NCBI GenBank assembly: GCA_903895695.1
Contig: CAITUY010000084.1
Span: 1 to 51,136, forward strand
DNA length: 51,136 nucleotides
Direction: 5' to 3'
Source: an uncultured bacterium
GTDB taxonomy: Bacteria; Verrucomicrobiota; Kiritimatiellia; CAIKKV01; CAITUY01
Part shown: positions 41,292-48,800 of the stretch, piece by piece
How positions within the stretch are numbered: position 1 is the first letter of the stretch
Layout: the number at the start of each line of letters is the position of its first letter
Program-made: the position numbers and the translations under genes
The notes under the pieces: generated by a model
Database searches by the model: none
What the model saw: the letters and a program-made list of their open reading frames with translations, nothing else
Told to the model about the DNA's origin: nothing

Positions 41292-41786
41292 ATGGATAGC
41301 GGGTTGACAGGTAGTATGACTGCCCTGATCGTCCTTTTGTCGGCGGGGCTTCTGCTCGTGGGGGCCGAGATCTTCGTTCCCGGCGCCGTGGTCGGGACCA
41401 TGGGCGTGCTGTGCCTCATGGGGGCGGCCTGGGTCGCCTTTACAATCGGCACAACCCTGGGCACGTACGTATCCGTGGGCATCGTCCTCCTGCTCGCCAT
41501 CACGATGGTGCTCTGGATCAAGTTTTTTCCCCGCTCGTCGATCGGCCGGAAGATGACGCTCAGTCAGGACGGCCAGACGTTCAAGGCAGCCGAACCCAAA
41601 GAGGCGCTCCTCGGCAAGACCGGCGTGGCCCAGACGGAGCTCCGCCCGGCCGGCTACGCCCTGATCGACGGCCGGCGCGTGGATGTGGTCACCGAAGGCG
41701 GCCTCGTCCCCAAGGGCGCCGCTTTGCGCGTCACGCAGGTCGAGGGTAACCGGGTCATCGTTCGCAAAGCCGAGGAAGCAACCTGA
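41292..41786 (+). CDS. short NfeD-like membrane protein
   Basis: A 164-aa protein with three membrane segments (TALIVLLSAGLLLVGAEIFV, GTMGVLCLMGAAWVAFTIG, VSVGIVLLLAITMVLWIKF) and a C-terminal OB-fold NfeD domain (GKTGVAQTELRPAGYALID, VEGNRVIVRKA). It lacks a protease domain, as in NfeD1a/NfeD2. The ATG at 41292 is preferred to a GTG at 41286. Its TGA overlaps the ATG of the next gene (TGATG). In characterised bacteria such proteins help organise flotillin assemblies; that is known for the family and inferred here. Confidence 0.85.
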   Translation: MDSGLTGSMTALIVLLSAGLLLVGAEIFVPGAVVGTMGVLCLMGAAWVAFTIGTTLGTYVSVGIVLLLAITMVLWIKFFPRSSIGRKMTLSQDGQTFKAAEPKEALLGKTGVAQTELRPAGYALIDGRRVDVVTEGGLVPKGAALRVTQVEGNRVIVRKAEEAT

Positions 41787-43039
41787 TGGATCTGGTCATA
41801 GAGAAGCGTGCATATGGGGTCGTACCCATCCTGGCCCTACTGCTGCTGGCCGGAACCGTGACGCCCGTCCAGGCATCGTTCCAACGCGAGACTGGCGACT
41901 ATGTGTTGGCGTCGAATGTCACCCTGCGGAGCGAAACGTGGCTGCAAGCCCACACCCTCACCCTGTGCGGCTCAGCGGAGGACGACCTATTCCTGCTCTC
42001 CGACCTGGGCACCTCCATGGCGACCACCAACGCGGTCGCCTCGGTGCGCCTGGGGGGCACAATGGCCGCCGACGTATGGGCTCTCGGTGATGATGTGGAG
42101 TTGTCCGGAACGGTGCGCGAACACGCGCGCCTGGCGGGCCTGCGCACCGTACACGTGACCGGAACGGTTGGCCGCAACCTTCTGGCCGTGGCCAGTTCGG
42201 TGCATCTTGACGAAGGGTCGGCCGTCACGGGCGAAGTGACCGTGATCGCCCGCGATGTCATTGCAGAGGGCCGCGTGGGCGGCAACCTGAACGTTCGCGC
42301 TCAGAAGGCCGTGCTGGGCGGTCGGGTGAATGGCGATGTTACTGTGACCGCCGCCGACATCACCGTGCTACCCGGCACGGAAATCGGTGGCGACTTCTCC
42401 TACCTCGCGGGCCAGGATCTCGTGCTCGATTCGCGTGTAAAGGTGGCGGGCAAACTCATCCGCCTTACCCCGCCGGTCACGGAGCCGGCAGCCTTTACCT
42501 GGGACACGCTGATCTTGCAGACGGCGCTGTTCCTGTCGGCCCTTCTGGCCGCCCTACTGCTGTTCAACCTGCTGCCTACATTCGCGTTCCACAGCGTGGA
42601 TCGGCTGGGACAATCCGCGTGGCGAAGTCTGCTGCTCGGGTTCGCCGCCTGCGCGCTGATTCCCGTTACGGCGGTTCTGTTGTTCTTCACCGTGGTGGGC
42701 ATTCCACTCGGCATCATGCTGTTGCTGGTCTACGGCCTGATGATCTATTTCAGCAAAGCCATCGCGGCCTTCATTCTAGCCCAACGCCTGATCCGCCGGC
42801 TCAACCCGAACACGCCGCTGGTCCTGATGCCGGTGCTCGCTCTGGGCTTGATCATCCTCTATATTGCGGTTAACTTGCCTTTCCCGCTGGGTACGACGGC
42901 GTGGCTGGCTATGACCTTCCTGGGCGTGGGCGGGATGGTGGGGGCCATTCTGGACCGGCGCGTGCCGGTGCTGACGGCCCAACCGGCTCAGGAACCCCCA
43001 CCCCCGCCGCCTCCGTTGCCGGGGACGGGAAGCGTGTAG
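41786..43039 (+). CDS. bactofilin-like polymer-forming membrane protein
   Basis: A 417-aa protein. After a signal-anchor (VVPILALLLLAGTVTP), residues about 35-225 are regular short beta-strand repeats such as VHVTGTVGRNLLAVA, AVTGEVTVIARDVI, AEGRVGGNLNVRAQ, GGRVNGDVTVTA. These form a bactofilin-like right-handed beta helix (polymer-forming cytoskeletal family). From about residue 240 there are four to five membrane helices (LILQTALFLSALLAALLLFN and others), then a proline tail. A beta-helix facing the periplasm plus a membrane bundle is unlike classical soluble bactofilins. It is coupled by TGATG to the NfeD gene and precedes floA by 24 bp. Confidence 0.75.
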   Translation: MDLVIEKRAYGVVPILALLLLAGTVTPVQASFQRETGDYVLASNVTLRSETWLQAHTLTLCGSAEDDLFLLSDLGTSMATTNAVASVRLGGTMAADVWALGDDVELSGTVREHARLAGLRTVHVTGTVGRNLLAVASSVHLDEGSAVTGEVTVIARDVIAEGRVGGNLNVRAQKAVLGGRVNGDVTVTAADITVLPGTEIGGDFSYLAGQDLVLDSRVKVAGKLIRLTPPVTEPAAFTWDTLILQTALFLSALLAALLLFNLLPTFAFHSVDRLGQSAWRSLLLGFAACALIPVTAVLLFFTVVGIPLGIMLLLVYGLMIYFSKAIAAFILAQRLIRRLNPNTPLVLMPVLALGLIILYIAVNLPFPLGTTAWLAMTFLGVGGMVGAILDRRVPVLTAQPAQEPPPPPPPLPGTGSV

Positions 43040-43063
43040 TTACGGAATCGAAAGGAGCCTTGT

Positions 43064-44110
43064 ATGCGTGAGTTACTGGGTAGTTTCGCGGGCATTGCCA
43101 TTATTCTGGTCGCGATCGTCGCCTTCATCCTGCTGGGGGTGTTCTTCTACTTCCTCAAGGTGTGGGTGCGCGCCCTCATGTCCGGCGCCCGCGTTTCGGT
43201 GGCGTCGCTCGTGGGCATGAAGTTACGCCGTGTGCCGCCCTCGCTTATCGTCGATGCGCGCATCCGGTTGATCAAGGCTGGACTCAGCCTGTCCACGGAC
43301 ATGCTGGAGGCCCATTACCTCGCCGGCGGTAACGTCATCAACGTGGTCCAAGGCCTGATCTCCGCCGACAAGGCCGGTATCGAACTGGGCTTCCAGAAGG
43401 CTGCCGCCATCGACCTCGCCGGCCGCGATGTCTATGAATCCGTGCGAACGAGCGTCATACCCAAAGTCATCGACTGCCCGGACCCGCAGAAGAGCGCAGC
43501 GCCCATGCTCGACGCCGTGGCCAAGGACGGTATTCGTTTGCTCGTCAAGGCGCGCGTCACCGTGCGCACGAACCTGGAGCAACTTGTCGGCGGCGCCGGC
43601 GAGGAAACGATCATCGCCCGCGTCGGCCAGGGAATTGTCAGCGCCATCGGTTCCGCCGCAAGCTACAAGGAAGTGCTGGCGAACCCCGACCACATCTCGC
43701 GGCGCGTGCTGGATAGCGGTCTGGATTCACAGACTGCCTTCGAGATCGTCTCGATCGATATCGCCGATATCAGCGTAGCCGGTACCGGCGCGAAGGACGT
43801 CGCCAACGTGGGCGCCATGCTCGAAACCGAACGCGCCGAGGCCGACAAGAAACTGCGGCAGGCCGAGGCCGAGGGCCGGCGCGCCATGGCCGTGGCCCGC
43901 GAACAGGAAATGCGCGCCCTGGTCCAGGAAATGCAGGCCCGCGTGGTCGAGGCCCAGGCCGAGGTGCCCAAGGCCATGGCCCAGGCCTTCCGCGATGGCC
44001 ATTTAGGCGTCATGGACTACTATCGCATGCAGAACGTCCAGTCCGACACGGATATGCGGCGCTCGATCTCAGGCGAGAGCAACGACCCAAGCAAGCCGCA
44101 ACACGGGTGA
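43064..44110 (+). CDS. floA: flotillin-like protein FloA
   Basis: A 348-aa membrane-associated scaffolding protein of the SPFH-like FloA family (UPF0365). The N-terminal hairpin anchor [20 protein letters not shown] is followed by [20 protein letters not shown], the SPFH-like domain with [20 protein letters not shown], and a coiled-coil C-terminus ([18 protein letters not shown]). Length and sequence are canonical. AAGGAG at 43052-43057, 6 bp upstream, supports the ATG. It sits after two NfeD genes and a bactofilin-like gene, extending the usual nfeD-floA pair. Confidence 0.96.
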   Translation: MRELLGSFAGIAIILVAIVAFILLGVFFYFLKVWVRALMSGARVSVASLVGMKLRRVPPSLIVDARIRLIKAGLSLSTDMLEAHYLAGGNVINVVQGLISADKAGIELGFQKAAAIDLAGRDVYESVRTSVIPKVIDCPDPQKSAAPMLDAVAKDGIRLLVKARVTVRTNLEQLVGGAGEETIIARVGQGIVSAIGSAASYKEVLANPDHISRRVLDSGLDSQTAFEIVSIDIADISVAGTGAKDVANVGAMLETERAEADKKLRQAEAEGRRAMAVAREQEMRALVQEMQARVVEAQAEVPKAMAQAFRDGHLGVMDYYRMQNVQSDTDMRRSISGESNDPSKPQHG

Positions 44111-44143
44111 CGAGGCCCGAGGCCTGACCTCTATCTCCCGCCC

Positions 44144-44722
44144 ATGATCAACCCGTTCCAGACCTTCGCCGTAAGCGGTGACGCCGTTTTCGGCCTCATT
44201 GCCATCGGGATCTGGATCTGGCTGTCGTTCGTGAGCAGGCGTAACAAGACGGATCCGAGCACGCAGCCGCCGCCGCTCGTGCCCACGCCGGGTGAACCCC
44301 AGAGTCCTCAGGACGAGCTCCGCAAGTTCTTTGCGGATCTGGAAAAAGGGATCAACGCCCCGCCGGCGGCCGATGCGCCGGAAGCGCCGGAAATGCCTCC
44401 GCCCCGCGTCCCGCCGCCCATGCCTAGGCGCGTTGTCGTCCGTCCCGCTCACCGGCCTGCGCACCCGGCACCTGCGATGCCCCCCACCATCACGGCGTCC
44501 GTTCGCGCGCCCATTGACGCCCCGCCGCTGGCTGAACTGCCGCAGTTGACCGCACTCCCGGAGCCCCGATTTCTGGACCCGGCTCTCGTTCGCGGCGCCC
44601 AGGACCCCGTGTCCCCGGCGCCCGGCCGGCCGCGCCTGGAACTGCTCCAATCGCGAGAGGGACTACAGAAAGCCATCGTGGTTAGCGAGGTATTGGGTAC
44701 GCCAGTCGGCCTGCGACGCTGA
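44144..44722 (+). CDS. proline-rich single-pass membrane protein
   Basis: A 192-aa protein of unknown function. One N-terminal membrane helix (DAVFGLIAIGIWIWLSFVSR), a proline- and alanine-rich middle of about 100 residues, and a conserved C-terminal helix with LQKAIVVSEVLGTPVGLR. That last motif (A-x-V-x-SE-(I/V)LG-x-P) recurs, from memory, in proteins encoded after floA in PVC bacteria. It starts 33 bp after floA and is probably the last gene of the operon. A palindromic repeat follows directly. Confidence 0.6.
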   Translation: MINPFQTFAVSGDAVFGLIAIGIWIWLSFVSRRNKTDPSTQPPPLVPTPGEPQSPQDELRKFFADLEKGINAPPAADAPEAPEMPPPRVPPPMPRRVVVRPAHRPAHPAPAMPPTITASVRAPIDAPPLAELPQLTALPEPRFLDPALVRGAQDPVSPAPGRPRLELLQSREGLQKAIVVSEVLGTPVGLRR

Positions 44723-44744
44723 GCGCGCCGCCCACAACCGAAGA

Positions 44745-44822
44745 GGTAGGGCGTGGGCGTCCCCGCCCCGCCGAAACTGGAACGTCACCGTCACGGCGCG
44801 GGTAGGACGCCGTCGCCCTACC
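44745..44822. repeat. palindromic repeat element (GGTAGGGCG family)
   Basis: A 78-bp imperfect inverted repeat between the floA operon and deoC, with ends GGTAGGGCGTGGGCGTCC and (reverse complement) GGTAGGGCGACGGCGTCC. It matches the element at 36684-36771 in ends and spacing. Confidence 0.75.
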
Positions 44823-44837
44823 CAATAGGCCGCCGCC

Positions 44838-45560
44838 TCAGTATCCGCCCACCGCGGCGGCTGTCGCGATGATCGGCGGCAGTCCCAGCCTGACCCGGGC
44901 TTCGTCCAGGATCACCTTGGTGGCCGTGGCACCGACGCGGGTCACGCCAAGCGCACGCGCTTGGAGCAGGCGCTCAAATGTGCGGACGCCGCCCGCCGCC
45001 TTGACCTGCACATGAGTCGGACTGTGCTTGCGCATCAAAGCGAGATCCTCGTCCGTCGCTCCGCCGGTGCCGTAACCGGTGCTGGTCTTGACCCAGTCGG
45101 CGCGCAACTCGCCGCAGATCCCGCAAAGGCGGATCTTGTGGTCGCTGGTCAGGTAGCAGTTCTCAAAGATCACCTTCACCTTGCCGCCCGCGGCATGAAC
45201 TGTTTCGACCACACCCCGGATGTCGTCCCGGACCAGATCCCATTGGCCTGACAGCACGGCCGAGATATTGACGACCATGTCCAGTTCGACACCCCCATCG
45301 CGCAAAGCCTGCTCGGCCTCCTTGACTTTGACGGCGGCCACATGCCCGCCGTGAGGAAATCCGATCACCGTGCTTGCCTTGACCGTCGACCCCGCGAGTA
45401 CTTCAGCGCAACGTTTCAGGTACCAGGGCATGATGCATACACTGGCGGTGTCGTAGGCGACCGCCAGCCGAATCCCCTCCTCGCATAGGGCCGCCGTCAT
45501 CGTCGGGTTCAACAGCGAGTGGTCGATCATCTTGGATAAATCGCCATAAGTGTAATCCAT
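44838..45560 (-). CDS. deoC: deoxyribose-phosphate aldolase
   Basis: A 240-aa class I aldolase cleaving 2-deoxyribose-5-phosphate to acetaldehyde and glyceraldehyde-3-phosphate. The Schiff-base lysine is Lys158 (WVKTSTGYG), with Lys187 (VKAAGGVRT) and Asp94 (ELDMVVN) of the active site present. The N-terminus MIDHSLLNPTMT and VIGFPHGG are diagnostic. Length is typical. Monocistronic, with a 264-bp upstream gap shared with the coiled-coil gene. Confidence 0.95.
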   Translation of the reverse strand: MDYTYGDLSKMIDHSLLNPTMTAALCEEGIRLAVAYDTASVCIMPWYLKRCAEVLAGSTVKASTVIGFPHGGHVAAVKVKEAEQALRDGGVELDMVVNISAVLSGQWDLVRDDIRGVVETVHAAGGKVKVIFENCYLTSDHKIRLCGICGELRADWVKTSTGYGTGGATDEDLALMRKHSPTHVQVKAAGGVRTFERLLQARALGVTRVGATATKVILDEARVRLGLPPIIATAAAVGGY

Positions 45561-45734
45561 GGATGTCTCCTACTGTCGTGCCACCCCATCTAACCCACCT
45601 TGCAGCGGGGCGCGACGACAGCAACAATAGGCCAAGTCGCCAAAGCCCGGCAAGCCTGCGATCAAACGGGCCCGACGGGCACCTGAGACCTCCGCGACGT
45701 AGCGCGGCACGCCGCATACTAACTGACATCGCGC

Positions 45735-45763
45735 TTGGAAACTCCCGAACCGTTCGCTAGTAT
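45735..45763 (+). promoter_or_regulatory. sigma70-type promoter of the coiled-coil gene
   Basis: TTGGAA (45735-45740) and TAGTAT (45758-45763) are separated by exactly 17 bp. The predicted start is near 45770, which excludes upstream start codons at 45735 and 45762 and supports translation from 45825. Confidence 0.55.
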
Positions 45764-45824
45764 GCCGCCCGATACACGGCTTGCCGATCTACCTTTCCGC
45801 CACGGCACGCCATGGAGGGGCCTG

Positions 45825-48800
45825 ATGAGACGTTCGATGTGGGATTTCACGGCGCGCAGCAAGACGGAGCACGTGACGCCGCAACCGGTGCGGTATGACG
45901 AGTTGGATCGAGAAATCCTGATCCGCCTCCTCATCAACCTTTCCGCTCGATTCGAACAGCGCTCCGTCGAAGTGGCCCAGGCCGCCACCCGCTCCCGACA
46001 GCTTCAGGCCGAACTAGAGCGCGAACGCCTGGCCCGCCAGGAAGATAAGACCCGCCTCGAAACCCGTCTCACCGATCTCGAACGTGATCGCGCCGCGCTT
46101 CAGTCCCGCACAGCTGAGGCTGAGGCCGCCACCCGTCTGGCGGCCGACCTCGACAAGGCGCGCGCCGAGCTGGAGCGGACGCAGGCCGCGACCCTCGCAC
46201 TCGAACGGAAGCTCAACGACGTCACGGCCGTCCACAATCAGGTCCGCACCCAGGCACTGAGCCGCGAGCAAGCCTTACGCGAACAACTCGCAAGCCAGGA
46301 GCGGGCCCGTAAACAGGCCGAGGCTGCCGCCTCCTACGCCACGGCTACCCTGGCAGCGGCCAAACGGGAACACACCGTCGAGTTGCAGCAGGGCCATGAA
46401 CGCGTGCAGGAGGTCGCCCGGCAACTCCCGGCCCTGGCCGATGAGAAAGCCACCTTGGAGCGACGCCTGACCGAACTCGAACAGGTCCTGCGCGACCGTG
46501 AAGCCGCCGCCGCCGATCTCGCGCGTAGTCTCGCCTCGGCCGAGGAGTCGCTGCGCCGCGGACTTGCCGAAGCCGGGGAGCGCGCAACGGCGGTCGAACG
46601 GCAACTGGCAGAACAACGCGAGGCGGATCAGAAACGCGCCGAGTCGGACGCCAAGGCCCGCCAGGAGTTGACTGATCAGGCGACGGAAGCAGCTCAAGCC
46701 GGTACCCAAGCCCGGAGCCGCCTCGCCGCCGCCGAAGCCGCCCTGGAGAAAACAAGCCGCGATGCCGAAGAGAGTCGCAAAGCAGCGGAATCCGAGCTTG
46801 AGGCACTGCGTCGCCGCCTCGCAAGCAACGAGACACGGGCGGCCGAGGCCGGCAGACTTGAGTCCGAAAGCCAGAAGCTGCGCGAGGAATGCCAACGCCT
46901 TGCCGCAGCCCACGCCGAGCAAACCCGCAAGCTGGAGGCCGCGCAGCGGGAGTCGGCTGACCGGGCTGGGGCGCTCCAGGCCGAAATCGCCGCGGCCCGC
47001 CAGGCCATCAGCACGTCTGCGGCCAGCGCCCAGGACAGCCAGTCGCGCCTGCAGCAAACCATTCAACGCGACGAGGAACTGCAGGGCCAGATGGCCCGCC
47101 TGGCGACCGAGCTGCAAGAGATGCGCGCCCGCGCCGCACAACAGGAAGCCCAGGCCGGCAAGGTCGGCGCGCGACTGGAGGCGCGCGAAGCCGAGTTCTC
47201 ACGCGAGCGCGAACAGCTCAAGCAGGCCATGGCCCGCCTGACGGCCGACTCGCAGCAGAATGCCGAACGCGCGCTGCGCGCCCAGGAACAACTTGAAGCG
47301 GAACAGGCCAAGCCCAAGCCCGAATCTCCTGTCCCAGCTCCCCGCGTAGCCGAGCTTGAAAAGCAGATCAAAGCCCTCAAAGCCGAAGCCGAAGCCGCCG
47401 AAACCTGTCAGGCTGAACTGCAGCAGCAACTCGCCAAAGCCCAAAAACAGGCGCCCGGGCCCGCCGCCGTGGAAGAGCGCCTGCGCGCACAGGAAGCGGA
47501 GTTCGCCCGCGAGCGCGAACGGCTCAAACAGGCCGCCGCCAAGCTACTCGGTGAATCCCAACATAACGCCGAACTCGCCACGCGACTCCAACGGGAGCTC
47601 GAGAAGGAACAGGCCAAGACCGCGCCCGAAGCCCCGGGCCAGACTGCCCGCACGGCCGAGCTGGAAAAGCAAAATCAGGCCCTTAAGGCGGAATTCGCCG
47701 CCGCCCAGACGCGTCAGGCCGAGATGCAGCAGCTACTGGTCCGGGCCAGGCAGCAGGCGCCCCAATCGGGCACGGTCGATGAACGGTTGCGCGCCCAGGA
47801 AGCCGAGTTCGCCCGCGAGCGCGAACGGCTTACGCAGGCCATGAACCGCCTGGCCGCCGAATCGAGGCACAATCTGGACCTTTCCGTGCGCCTCCAGGGG
47901 ATGCTCGACGCCGAGAAGCCCAAGACGCACGCGGAGGGACACGCGCAGACTTCGCGCCTGGCCGAACTCGAAGCCGAGAACAAGACGCTCAAGGAAGCGG
48001 CTACGGGCGCCCACCCCCGCCTGGCCGACCTCGAACGCCAGCTCGCGAAAGCCAGGACCTCGTACGAAGAGGCGTTGAGCTCCAATCGTCGCAAGCAGGA
48101 CGAATTGACTACCGCCCTCGAGGATTCGCGTAACGCGTTGGATGGCTTGAAGTATCAGCTCTCGGAGTTGCTGGGCGAGCGGAACGAACTCCGGAAGCGC
48201 CAGCAGGCCGAAGCGCAGGAATCACTCCGCGTTCGCCAGGCGCTCGAGTCTGACTTGGCCGAAGCCCGCGCCGCGCTGGAAAAGGCTCGGGCCGAAGGGA
48301 AGCACGCCCCCTCACGGTCGCCTGACGCCGGCAAGCGCGAGACCGAGCTGAAACGCCAACTGGCCGACCTGACCGGCACGGTCGAATCACTGCGCCACGA
48401 ACTGCAGCAGGCTCAAGACCGGGCGACGACTCTGGGGACGGCGGGTGAAGCCGCCCAGCGCGACGCCGCCACCCGCGCCGCCGAGTTGACTCAGGCGCGA
48501 GTCGCACTCTCCGCCGCCCAGGAACAACTCGCCGCGGAACGCCGACGCCAAGAGTCGGGCGCGACCGCCGGCACCAAGGAGTTGGCCGCTGCACGGGGCA
48601 CGGTCGCTGAGTTGACAACTCTCGTCGATTCGCTGCGCGCCGAAAAATCCGAAATCACCGATGTGGCCCGCGCGGAAATCGAGCGCCTGCAAGGGAAGCT
48701 CGATGAAGCCATCGCCGCAACCCGGGAAGAAACGACTCAGCTCGAGGCCGAACGCCGCCAGAAGGACGAGGCGGGCCGCGACCTTGCGGCCGTCCGCCGC

